NCBI RefSeq assembly: GCF_001885075.1
Contig: NZ_MODU01000004.1
Location: forward strand, 1,922,001 to 1,986,000
DNA: 64,000 nucleotides
Direction of reading: 5' to 3'
Source: Alteromonas sp. V450
GTDB taxonomy: Bacteria > Pseudomonadota > Gammaproteobacteria > Enterobacterales > Alteromonadaceae
This document shows, piece after piece, positions 50,742 through 59,624 of the stretch (position 1 is the first letter of the stretch; each line of letters starts with the position of its first letter). The notes below the pieces were generated by a model that saw nothing but the letters and a program-made list of their open reading frames with translations, ran no database searches and was not told the DNA's origin. The position numbers and the translations under genes are program-made.

Positions 50742-53039
50742 TTAAGATTCCTTTTGCAGTTTCGCTTTGGTTCCCATCCACAGCAGAAGCGAAGGTAAAA
50801 AGACAAAGTCTACAAGTAGTGCTGCAATAATTATTATAATCGTCATTAAGCCCATGTGCGCATTAAGCATGAAACTAGAAGATGCTAACGCGCTAAAACC
50901 AATCACTAACACCGCTGTCGTTGTCGTTAAAGCCATTCCCACAGACTCAAACGCAAACAAAATACTCTGTTCAACGCCTTTCCCCACTTTTTCTGCCATT
51001 TGATATTTAGACAAAAAATGCACGGTATCATCAACAATGATCCCCATGGTCATACTGATAACCACAGAAAGTGCCATGTTTATCTCGCCCGATACCAATC
51101 CCCATATTCCAAAGCCCACTGCCGCAGGAAGCAGATTTGTCACTAAGCTTATTACGCCTAAACGAAACGACTTTAAGGCGAAAAGAATTAAAACCGATAT
51201 CAGCACAAGGGCAATTACACTTCCCCACACCATGCTCTTCATATTCCTCTCGCCGATGTGCGCAAACATCAGTGGGGGGCTTGCTGCTTCTATACGATAA
51301 TCATTTCCTAAGCTTTGAAAATAGTGTTTTGCCTGTTGCTCTAAGCGAGTGAAGTCGTTGCTACCTAGATTTTTTGTTACCGCAATAACGCGCAAAGCAG
51401 ATTTATCGATATCTATTTGATTGCCAAGGTCAAGCCCAAATGGCAACGACATTTCGTATAGCAATAAGTATTGAGAGGCTAACTCTGCTGTCTCAGGAAT
51501 GGTAAAGTATTCATCGGCATCATTATTCAAATTTTTATTAAGTCGCTTAAGCGTATCGGTAAACGTAAGAACGTGATTAACCGACTCTTGTTGATTTAAC
51601 CAGGCAGCGAAATTTTCGATATCTCTCAAAAAGGCGGGCGACGTTATACCATACGGTTCATCGGTATAGATAACGAAGTCGATGTTAGACATTCCCCCTA
51701 GTTTTTTTTCATTCACATCAACGGCTTGTCTAAATTCGCTTCTGTCATCAAAATATTCAACGGCAACATCATTTAAATGGTTTTTAAAGGAAAATGCGCT
51801 AATCACAATGACGGCGAAAAAACTGATAGGAAGTATTAACCGATAATGTGCTGAAACGGCATTACCCCATCGAGCAAAAATCAGGCTCTGACGAGCGTTC
51901 TTTATAGAAAGTGGCGTAAATGTTAAAAAAGAAGGAAGAACCGTCAAAGACAGAAGGCACGCAAGCATCACGCCGAAGGCGGTCATGTTACCAAGATGAG
52001 CCAAGACCGGAACCGCTGAAAAGTTTAGCATCATAAAACCAATTGCAGTGGTAACACTGGTAATAAAGATAGGCTTCTTGTTCGTACTTATACTTTTTAC
52101 AATCGCCTCTTTCCTTGCAAACCCTTTGCTCAGAAAATATTTTACCCCCACGATGATATGGATGCAGTCAGCGACAGCAAGTGTCGTAATCATAGTGGGT
52201 GCGTTAACCGTGGCGGTACTTAAATAAATACCATACCACCCAGAAAGGCCTACTGTTATGCCTACAGACGTAAACACAACCACCATTGTCCATACCGCGG
52301 CCCAAAAAGAAAAAAGAATAATTGCAACCGACACAAAAATAAGAAGGAACATAAGTGGGACAAGCGTTTCTGCATCTTGTTGCGCCGATTCAGCAAAGGC
52401 ATTGTTCATAATGACCATGCCGGTTAAATAAATCTGATGGTCTTGGTATTTATTCTCTAACTCGTGTTTCAGTGCTTTGGCAGCATTGGCAATAGCGATC
52501 ACTTGCTGGGTCTGATCACCATCTGAAAGCTGGATCGTGGTATCAATTACGGCAACATCATGCTTAGACGAGACCAACCGGCCGATGATTTCCGGTGTAT
52601 TTTTAACTACTCGCTTAATACGTTCAGCATCCGACTGCGACGCAGGGAGTACACCAAGCAAATCCTCCACTACCAAATCGTTATCCTCATCAAACGTATG
52701 CTGGAAATTTGCAATCGACTCAACTCTGGTTGACAAAGGAAGCTGCCAAGCGGCATCGGTTAATTCAGTAATGAGGGTTAGCGTTTTGGGTTTATAGACG
52801 TTACCGTCTTTAGGTATCACCATAAAGGCAACGTTTTCACTTTTATTGAAAACGTTTTGCATCTCTTCAAACGCAAGACGCTGCGGGTTAGTCGGTTCGA
52901 AAAAAACCTTGTAGTCACCTCTGAAGTATAAGTTTTTTGCTCCGATGAGTGATAAAGCGGTAACAATTACAAGCAATATGATCGTGCTCGCGGGATACCT
53001 AACTGCTGTCGGCGTTTCTTCAAGTATTCTGCTCATCAC
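50742..53039 (-). CDS. RND/MMPL-family transporter
   Basis: 765 residues, two repeats of one membrane helix, a large periplasmic loop and five helices. First helix near 17-37; loop starts YFRGDYKVFFEPTNPQRLAF, a motif common to COG1033 exporters; helices between 225 and 385; second half from about 395, with IVDDTVHFLSKYQM near 670 in the last cluster, the Asp being the likely proton relay. The pattern is that of MMPL/HpnN-like lipid exporters rather than AcrB drug pumps. It is the first gene of the envelope operon and divergent from fadE. Confidence 0.85.
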   Translation of the reverse strand: MMSRILEETPTAVRYPASTIILLVIVTALSLIGAKNLYFRGDYKVFFEPTNPQRLAFEEMQNVFNKSENVAFMVIPKDGNVYKPKTLTLITELTDAAWQLPLSTRVESIANFQHTFDEDNDLVVEDLLGVLPASQSDAERIKRVVKNTPEIIGRLVSSKHDVAVIDTTIQLSDGDQTQQVIAIANAAKALKHELENKYQDHQIYLTGMVIMNNAFAESAQQDAETLVPLMFLLIFVSVAIILFSFWAAVWTMVVVFTSVGITVGLSGWYGIYLSTATVNAPTMITTLAVADCIHIIVGVKYFLSKGFARKEAIVKSISTNKKPIFITSVTTAIGFMMLNFSAVPVLAHLGNMTAFGVMLACLLSLTVLPSFLTFTPLSIKNARQSLIFARWGNAVSAHYRLILPISFFAVIVISAFSFKNHLNDVAVEYFDDRSEFRQAVDVNEKKLGGMSNIDFVIYTDEPYGITSPAFLRDIENFAAWLNQQESVNHVLTFTDTLKRLNKNLNNDADEYFTIPETAELASQYLLLYEMSLPFGLDLGNQIDIDKSALRVIAVTKNLGSNDFTRLEQQAKHYFQSLGNDYRIEAASPPLMFAHIGERNMKSMVWGSVIALVLISVLILFALKSFRLGVISLVTNLLPAAVGFGIWGLVSGEINMALSVVISMTMGIIVDDTVHFLSKYQMAEKVGKGVEQSILFAFESVGMALTTTTAVLVIGFSALASSSFMLNAHMGLMTIIIIIAALLVDFVFLPSLLLWMGTKAKLQKES

Positions 53040-53293
53040 AACATCCCATGTCTAAAGTCACTTAACTATTACATGTAATTTAAAAATTAACACGTTGTAA
53101 ATCAAATAACGTACTTACACCGTAGCAATTATATATAAATTCGGTGGATCGCAATATTCACCACAACACCTAAGGCACTGATAAACAAAAACATTAACAC
53201 GATTTAATTCTATAGAACGCAATTTTTTTTGATCTTTTGCAAATTTGTTGTAGTATTAATATCACAACTGGTCAGATGAGCGGATGAGTTACT
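53040..53293. promoter_or_regulatory. Divergent promoter region of fadE and the RND operon
   Basis: 254 bp, A+T-rich. AACTGGTCAGATGAG at 53266-53280 matches the left half (ACTGGTC) of FadR-type operators, while the right half is poor. It lies just before the fadE ribosome-binding site (GGA, 53282-53284). A repressor there could block fadE expression. No PsrA-type palindrome was seen. Confidence 0.35.
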
Positions 53294-55543
53294 ATGAGTA
53301 TCAGAACTAGCTTAAAAAAAGTGTTACCCCCTATTTCAGTCACAGAACAGGAAGCCCTAGATGCGGGTGATGTTTGGATTGAATCTTCAATTTATCAGGG
53401 CAAGCCTGACATGCAGGCGCTTCGAGATATCCCTCAGGCAAAACTGAGCGCTGAAGAGCAAGCATTCATGGACGGTCCAGTAACTGAGTTACTGAACATG
53501 GTCGATGATTTTGAATTAGGTAACGGCAAGCATATTCCACAAGAAATTTTAGATTTCTTGGGCAAAAACCGTTTCTTCTCGATGATCATTCCAAAGAAAT
53601 TTGGCGGTCTTGAGTTTAGCCCTTACGCAAACTCTACAATTGTTGCAACCATTGCAGCGAAAAGTGGTGCAATCGCGGTTACCGTTATGGTACCTAACTC
53701 GTTAGGTCCAGGCGAACTTCTTATGCACTACGGTACTACGGACCAACAAGACTATTGGCTACCTCGCCTTGCAGATGGTCGCGATATCCCTTGTTTCGCG
53801 TTAACCAGCCCAGAAGCGGGTTCAGACGCAGGCGCTATTCCAGACGCGGCTATTGTAACTAAAGGCGAATACAACGGCGAAGAAGTACTTGGCCTTCGCG
53901 TTAGCTGGGACAAGCGATACATTACGCTTGCACCCATTGCGACAGTACTAGGTCTTGCGTTTAAAGTATTCGACCCAGACCAACTTCTTGGTGACAAGCT
54001 AGAGCTAGGTATCACCTGTGCTCTTTTACCTAAGTCACACCCAGGAGTTGAGCTTGGTAACCGTCACGACCCAATGGGCGTACGTTTCTACAACGGTACT
54101 ACTCGTGGCCAAGATGTGTTCATCCCAATGGACTTCATCATTGGTGGTCAGAAGAATATCGGTCGCGGCTGGCAGATGTTGGTTAGCTGTCTGGGTGCAG
54201 GTCGTGGTATTTCACTTCCAGCAATGGGCGTAGCTACCGCACAATCTGCTTTCAAAGGCACGGTTGAATATTCATTTGTGCGTGAACAGTTTGGTCTTCC
54301 AATTGGTCGCTTTGAAGGTATTCAAGAGAAAATGGCAGACATCGCAGGTAAGACTTTCTTACTTGAAGCGATGCGTGTACTTACCACTGAAGGCCTAGGC
54401 CTAGGTGTTAAGCCATCAGTAGTAACCGCTATTGCTAAGTATCACATGACTGAATTAGGTCGTGATGTAATGAATTCTGCTATGGATATTCAAGCGGGTA
54501 AAGCGATTCAACGCGGCCCACAGAATACGTTAGCGGGCGGCTATGCAGCGCTTCCAATCGCGATTACGGTTGAAGGTGCAAACATTCTTACACGAAACCT
54601 AATGATTTTCGGTCAAGGTGCAATGCGTTGTCACCCTTACCTTAAAGACATGGTTGACCTTATTCACAGCAACGAAAGTTCAGCGGATGCAGAGTTCAAT
54701 AAAGTTCTTCGTAAGACGGTCGGTTTCAGCGTTAAGAATGCGTTCCGCAGCTTAGGTAAAGGCTATCTTCCTTTCCTACGTGAAAGCGAGTCGGCATTGC
54801 CAGAAGTTCGCAAGTACGAGAAGCGTGTAAACAGCATCTCGGCAAAACTAGCGCCACTTGCTGATTTATCGCTTGCGGTACTAGGCGGCGACCTTAAGAA
54901 AGCGGAGCTTTTATCTGCACGTCTTGGTGACGTAATGAGCTACCTATATGGTGCAATGGCAGCGATTCGTTTCTACGAGCAGCGCATTGAAGACAGAAAG
55001 CTAGCTCTACCGTATTTCGAATACGCAATGCAGTGGTCTTTACAGCAAGCTGATCAGGCAATTGTTAACTTTATCAACAATTTCCCGAACACGGCGACAC
55101 GTGGTCTAATGCGTCTTCTTACCAACACTTATACCAATAGTGTTGCGGGTATTAGCGACGACCTAGTGCGTGAACTGTCAATTGCATCTATGCAAGACAA
55201 CAGCGTTAAAGACCAGCTTACACACCTAGTACGTGTTAGCCCTGGTGATGGCAACGACATCAATGAACAAGCGTTTAAAGCGAAGCACGCGGTAGCGCAT
55301 CTTCTTGGTAAAGTGCAAAAAGCGCTTCGCAAAGAGCCTGTAGTGCCGTTCATTTCTTTTGAGCACGCACTTAACAAGCTTCAAGAAAAAGGCGTAATTA
55401 CGGCGGATGAAGCAGCTAAACTTCACGACTACAACGAGAAGCGTAAGCTTGCTGTTCGTGTCGACGAATACACGTTTGACCTAGAGCTCCTTCCTGCATC
55501 TCAAACGCTTAAGGCGGTTGATGGCGGTCAAAACGCAGCATAA
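53294..55543 (+). CDS. fadE: Acyl-CoA dehydrogenase FadE
   Basis: 749 residues. Strong likeness to E. coli FadE is visible in FFSMIIPKKFGGLEFSPYA, VPNSLGPGELLMHYGT, PCFALTSPEAGSDAGAIPD and KRYITLAPIATVLGLAFKV. It oxidises acyl-CoA to trans-2-enoyl-CoA with FAD, the first step of beta-oxidation. It lacks the N-terminal membrane segment of about 70 residues present in E. coli FadE (814 residues). Codons look strongly biased (CGT, GGT, CTT) compared with neighbours, suggesting high expression. It is a single gene ending at a clear terminator. Confidence 0.95.
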   Translation: MSIRTSLKKVLPPISVTEQEALDAGDVWIESSIYQGKPDMQALRDIPQAKLSAEEQAFMDGPVTELLNMVDDFELGNGKHIPQEILDFLGKNRFFSMIIPKKFGGLEFSPYANSTIVATIAAKSGAIAVTVMVPNSLGPGELLMHYGTTDQQDYWLPRLADGRDIPCFALTSPEAGSDAGAIPDAAIVTKGEYNGEEVLGLRVSWDKRYITLAPIATVLGLAFKVFDPDQLLGDKLELGITCALLPKSHPGVELGNRHDPMGVRFYNGTTRGQDVFIPMDFIIGGQKNIGRGWQMLVSCLGAGRGISLPAMGVATAQSAFKGTVEYSFVREQFGLPIGRFEGIQEKMADIAGKTFLLEAMRVLTTEGLGLGVKPSVVTAIAKYHMTELGRDVMNSAMDIQAGKAIQRGPQNTLAGGYAALPIAITVEGANILTRNLMIFGQGAMRCHPYLKDMVDLIHSNESSADAEFNKVLRKTVGFSVKNAFRSLGKGYLPFLRESESALPEVRKYEKRVNSISAKLAPLADLSLAVLGGDLKKAELLSARLGDVMSYLYGAMAAIRFYEQRIEDRKLALPYFEYAMQWSLQQADQAIVNFINNFPNTATRGLMRLLTNTYTNSVAGISDDLVRELSIASMQDNSVKDQLTHLVRVSPGDGNDINEQAFKAKHAVAHLLGKVQKALRKEPVVPFISFEHALNKLQEKGVITADEAAKLHDYNEKRKLAVRVDEYTFDLELLPASQTLKAVDGGQNAA

Positions 55544-55560
55544 ATAAAATGTCACAGCCA

Positions 55561-55590
55561 AAAAGCCTCGGTTTCCGAGGCTTTTTTTTT
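55561..55590 (+). terminator. Intrinsic terminator of fadE
   Basis: Stem AAAAGCCTCGG / CCGAGGCTTTT with a TTT loop, followed by T residues, 18 bases after the fadE stop. A run of seven G follows directly. Confidence 0.93.
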
Positions 55591-55734
55591 GGGGGGGAGT
55601 GAAAAACGCACTAAATAACAGAGTCTGGAAGGTTTAATACCCATAAGTAATTATCTGTGTGAACTGGTTATTATTTGGCTATGCTTTAGCTAATGAATAG
55701 TTAAGCTAAAACATAACGCGTTTCACTCAATATT

Positions 55735-56436
55735 ATGGCCAAGATATCAATTTTAGAACGGCGTTTTCTGGCTTTCTGCCATGTGTTTATCTTATTAAGT
55801 TTTGCTGTATTCATCGGACATGCCTACGCGGATCACGACGACGAGCATTTTATAATTGGTTATGTCAATCATCCTCGCGTTGTAAATCATTACAAGCCGC
55901 TGATAGAAAAGGCATATCAAGAAATTGGTATAAACGCGACATTTGAAGTCGTGGGGGGCGAAAGAGGGCTGAGACTGTTAAATCAAGAGATGACAGATGC
56001 TGATGTTATTCGTTATGAAATAGTGGCAACCTTGGATAACAACCTTATTGTCGTTGAACCTGCCCTCGCTTATGGCGCTTCACTTCTACTTTGCGCGCGC
56101 GGTATGTTGTGCAGCAAAAGTGTATTACACGACCCTGATACCGCAATCGCTGTAACTACACGGTTCTTTTATAACATAGACTCTGATCCTTCCAGTCTGC
56201 AAGCCAACATTTCCGAATTTGAAGATTTTAACCAAGTTATTACGTTGTTACGCAGCGGGCGATTTAACTACGCTATCTTGCCTAGCGATTTTTCTGAAAA
56301 TGAAATATTTGAAAAGGCTGGTATAGAATACCTCCCTTTGGTTACACATAAACTTGTTCATGTTATTAATAAGAAACATGTTGCACTAAAGACCCCCCTG
56401 TCGCGAGCTATTGCAAATCAGCTAAAAAACCAATAG
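55735..56436 (+). CDS. Periplasmic solute-binding-like protein (SBP family 3 fold)
   Basis: 233 residues. A signal peptide of about 37 residues ends GHAYA. The mature part resembles small periplasmic binding proteins of the amino-acid type: FIIGYVNHPRVVNHYKPLIE, then AYQEIGINATFEVVGGERGL, ADVIRYEIV and SGRFNYAILPSDFSEN near 175. No transporter genes lie nearby. Such orphan proteins in marine gammaproteobacteria may act as sensors or have lost transport roles. Two Cys (CARGMLC) near 118 may form a disulfide. Ligand is unknown. Confidence 0.65.
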   Translation: MAKISILERRFLAFCHVFILLSFAVFIGHAYADHDDEHFIIGYVNHPRVVNHYKPLIEKAYQEIGINATFEVVGGERGLRLLNQEMTDADVIRYEIVATLDNNLIVVEPALAYGASLLLCARGMLCSKSVLHDPDTAIAVTTRFFYNIDSDPSSLQANISEFEDFNQVITLLRSGRFNYAILPSDFSENEIFEKAGIEYLPLVTHKLVHVINKKHVALKTPLSRAIANQLKNQ

Positions 56437-56463
56437 CTATATTGTCGTTTTAGCACAAACAAA

Positions 56464-56485
56464 AACACCCGCCGAAGCGGGTGTT
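56464..56485 (-). terminator. Intrinsic terminator of the TonB receptor gene
   Basis: Stem AACACCCGC / GCGGGTGTT with a four-base loop, between convergent genes. On the minus strand the loop reads TTCG and is followed by TTTTGTTTG, so it best serves the receptor gene; it may also stop the plus-strand gene. Confidence 0.82.
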
Positions 56486-56509
56486 AAATTTAATGGTAAG
56501 GCTACCTTG

Positions 56510-59017
56510 TTATTCAAACATATACTTAAGTGAAAGCACTGTAGTTCTGCCGTTTAAAGGTCGTGCTCGCACATAGCTACCTACTGCCGCACTTCCCTCT
56601 TCTGACTCAGTAATAACAAATTCGTCAGTAGCGTTGTTCATGTTAAGTGATACAGAGAACTGGTCATTCACCCAATAAGTAGCGAACAAGTTAACAAGCG
56701 TATAGCCCTCTTGCTTGAGATCGTTGTTATCTTGTACGTAGTATTCGGTTGACCCCTGTAGCGATGCCCCTACTGACCATGAATCGGTAACGTATTCTGG
56801 CGTAATTGTCCAAATCCAATCGGCCTGGCGACGTGGTGTGTTACCTTCAAGGGCAGCGTTATTCACATCTTTGCTGATTTCGGCATCTGTCCAGGTTAAG
56901 TTACCCGACATGACAAAATTATCAGTAGCATTCCAACGACCTTCAAGTTCTAGACCTGTTGCTTCGTACTCACGCATAAAGGTTAAACCGCTGGTAACTT
57001 CAGCTTGCGTGTCTTCTGTGACAGTGTCAAACAACGTCGCGTTAACCATCAGGTCTTTAGTACCGTACTTATAACCAATTTCGAACTGTTTAGTCGTGTC
57101 ATACCCAGACGTTGTGCTCGTCAAGCTGCCGTCGGCATTCAGCGTACCGCCTATTTGCAATAAACGGTCTGCAATAGCTCGGCCACCTTTTGAGTAGCGA
57201 GCAAAGAACGTTTGGCTATCACTAAGCAAGTATGAACCACCTAACGAGTACGAAGTATTATTTGCTGAATAATCAACAATTTGTGACGACGCTCCTGCGC
57301 GGTTTAAATTAATTACACCACCGCGAATAAAACCACTGTTTGTAGCCGATGCATCCTCGATTTGTTCAATAACGCCGTTACCATTCAAATCAAAGTCAGC
57401 GTTGCCACCACAGCATGAACTAATTAGCTCACCAGACGCCTCAGTTGTATCGTGGCGAACAGACGCGTCAATCAAGATATTGTCCGACAGTTCGAAACCA
57501 ATGTTCATATACGGCGCTTTGGTTACGTAATTTAAGTCCCATTCCCATGATAGGAAGCTTGCCGAAAGCAAACCATTCGATACTAGCTCCACACCATCAC
57601 CATTGGTAATAGTAAGAAGCTGCGAGTTATCACCGTCAAGTGTCTGAATAAATGTCTGCCAGCTAGACCAGCTTGTCGCAATATCTTGGTTTGAGTAATA
57701 GTAACCAACCGTAAGGTCTACGCCATTATCAAATTCTTTTCGCAGACTAAAATCGTTGATCATGTTGCCAAGATCATTGATACGTGTATCAAATTGCAAG
57801 TTTGTGAATGCTTGACCAGTGTAAGTGTCACCAGCGTTTGGACCATTCGCTAAAACAACGCTAGTAGTATCGCAATTGAGCGCATTACCGTCGCCATCAG
57901 TCGCCCCTGAGCATAGCGCATCAGCAAAATTAGATACGTCGCCAGGTCCTGCTGGGAATCCATCAGTAAATGGCGCTATAAATCCACCAGAGATATCGGC
58001 AATTCGGAATTTATTCAATAAGAATAGATTTTCTGCAACTTCTAAATCAACCTCAACACCAAATGCACTTACCTTTGATTCAATGCCATCTCGAACATCT
58101 CTGTTCTCTGGGTTGCCAAAGCTGTCAAACGTAGAAATATTTGTGTTATAAGCAGAGTTTAGCGCTTGCGAGCTGGCATCGTACCCTGGAACCGGGCCGT
58201 ATTCACCATCGCCTTTAACAAGTACTGGAGAAGGAAGATAAGTCGAAACTTTGTCATTCAGGTTTTTGTAATGAAAGCGAATGTGGCCGTTATCCAGCAT
58301 CTTAGTAATGTTGAATTTGACCTGGCCACCTTGGTCTCCATTATAACCCGTCTCACGCGGCCCTTCACCACCACGTGCAAAGCCTGCAATGTGATAGTAC
58401 ATATCATCGGTCAATTCGCCACCGTAGCGGAAGTCTAGCCTAAACTCTTCATAGTCAACACCAAACGATGTACCAATAGCACCACCACCAACTTCCCCGG
58501 TGTTGCTTATTAAGTTGATAACGCCACCAGGTGAGTTGCTCGCAAACGTTGATGCAGAACCACCGCGTATCGCTTCTACGTTTGCTACCGACCAATCGTA
58601 ACGCAAGAAGTTGTCGGCATTACCAAAGTTTATATCACCGTATTCTAATACCGGTAGGCCGTCTTCATGAAGTTGTAGAAATTTTGAACCACCCGTGGCC
58701 AATGGAATACCACGGATTGTTATGTTTGCGTTACCACCACCACCAGACGACTCGGCTCTTATACCTGGCAAGGCTCTGAACACTTCCGCCGTTGAACGCG
58801 GCGCCAATTTAATGATGTCTTGTTCGTCAAATGCGCTTACAGAAACGCTCGCTTCCTGCATCGTTGCGCCGCCGGGCGTTGCTGTAACAACAATTTGCTC
58901 GAATTTTTCTTTGTTTTGCGACTCTTTTTCAGTTGTCGCTTCTTGTGCTATTGCGCTTGCAGACAAAGCGGTACAAACAGCAATCGCTAAGGTGTTCAGT
59001 GTGTGTTGTGTTTTCAT
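56510..59017 (-). CDS. TonB-dependent outer-membrane receptor
   Basis: 835 residues from ATG 59017, which has GGAGA about seven bases upstream and starts a good signal peptide (ending SASAIAQ); an extension to 59044 is unlikely. A TonB box FEQIVVTATPGG lies near residue 40. The plug follows (SVSVSAFDEQDIIKLAPRST, ALPGIRAESSGGGGNANITI), then a 22-strand barrel ending TTVLSLKYMFE. It imports a substrate with energy from TonB-ExbBD. LacI-type palindromes upstream suggest a sugar or glycan ligand. No polysaccharide-degrading enzyme is beside it. Confidence 0.92.
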   Translation of the reverse strand: MKTQHTLNTLAIAVCTALSASAIAQEATTEKESQNKEKFEQIVVTATPGGATMQEASVSVSAFDEQDIIKLAPRSTAEVFRALPGIRAESSGGGGNANITIRGIPLATGGSKFLQLHEDGLPVLEYGDINFGNADNFLRYDWSVANVEAIRGGSASTFASNSPGGVINLISNTGEVGGGAIGTSFGVDYEEFRLDFRYGGELTDDMYYHIAGFARGGEGPRETGYNGDQGGQVKFNITKMLDNGHIRFHYKNLNDKVSTYLPSPVLVKGDGEYGPVPGYDASSQALNSAYNTNISTFDSFGNPENRDVRDGIESKVSAFGVEVDLEVAENLFLLNKFRIADISGGFIAPFTDGFPAGPGDVSNFADALCSGATDGDGNALNCDTTSVVLANGPNAGDTYTGQAFTNLQFDTRINDLGNMINDFSLRKEFDNGVDLTVGYYYSNQDIATSWSSWQTFIQTLDGDNSQLLTITNGDGVELVSNGLLSASFLSWEWDLNYVTKAPYMNIGFELSDNILIDASVRHDTTEASGELISSCCGGNADFDLNGNGVIEQIEDASATNSGFIRGGVINLNRAGASSQIVDYSANNTSYSLGGSYLLSDSQTFFARYSKGGRAIADRLLQIGGTLNADGSLTSTTSGYDTTKQFEIGYKYGTKDLMVNATLFDTVTEDTQAEVTSGLTFMREYEATGLELEGRWNATDNFVMSGNLTWTDAEISKDVNNAALEGNTPRRQADWIWTITPEYVTDSWSVGASLQGSTEYYVQDNNDLKQEGYTLVNLFATYWVNDQFSVSLNMNNATDEFVITESEEGSAAVGSYVRARPLNGRTTVLSLKYMFE

Positions 59018-59104
59018 TGTTTCTCCGATGATGTGTAGGAGCATTCAAATCCAAGGCAGTATCGAGACGACCAAAAGCAACATCCGATAAGATTACCCCT
59101 TAAA

Positions 59105-59118
59105 CTTAATCGATTAAG
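59105..59118. promoter_or_regulatory. LacI-type operator 1 upstream of TonB receptor
   Basis: Perfect 14-bp palindrome CTTAATCGATTAAG with central CG, 88 bp before the receptor start codon, where it would overlap or flank the promoter. The core TTAAnCGnTTAA is shared with the site before the LacI-family gene at 63405. Confidence 0.7.
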
Positions 59119-59255
59119 AATTTATAACATCAAATTAACTTTGTAAACATGCTGTGAATAAAATTATTCGTAAATTTTAGACAAAAACATGCATATTATT
59201 GAATTAATGAGTATTTTTAAAATTAATTAATCAATTTTTAATAATACCAAAAATA

Positions 59256-59268
59256 AAAATCGATTAAG
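59256..59268. promoter_or_regulatory. LacI-type operator 2 upstream of TonB receptor
   Basis: AAAATCGATTAAG, with the core AATCGATT perfect and only the left outer arm degenerate. Its centre is 150 bp from operator 1, a distance that would allow looping by a tetrameric repressor. Confidence 0.5.
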
Positions 59269-59624
59269 TTAACTGGAAAAAACATAGAACTACGCTACAT
59301 TTCTGGTTCAGCTTCGTTTACGCATATTTGCTCTCATTAAAAAGAAAATAAGCGATGAACGCGCAAATTCGTCGTTTAACTTAGCATCATCATCATGTTG
59401 TGTAGCAAAAACCATTCTGTGCCATTTATGTATAGTTCAAAAAAAAGAAAATGTTGAACTTAAGTTCGATATACAAAGCGGCCAGCACATGAGTAAGATA
59501 AAGTTTATATATTTCACTTGCTCTGCTACTGTTCATAAGTCAACAGCGGACGCTGTATGGAAATTACCAAGCGTGCCTATGGAAAAGTCCTTGATACGCA
59601 CATTAGCTGTAGGTGTTAGATATA

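Larger units (their letters stand above)
59018..59624. promoter_or_regulatory. Divergent control region of TonB receptor and GGDEF/EAL genes
   Basis: About 600 bp without a gene. The half near the receptor is very A+T-rich and carries two LacI-type palindromes listed separately. The part near the GGDEF/EAL gene shows no repeat I can recognise. No open frame with a ribosome-binding site was found. Confidence 0.6.

Noticed and set aside
58695-59090. Open frame of 131 codons on the plus strand
   Set aside because: It is antisense to the signal peptide and plug of the TonB receptor and reflects codon bias of that gene.
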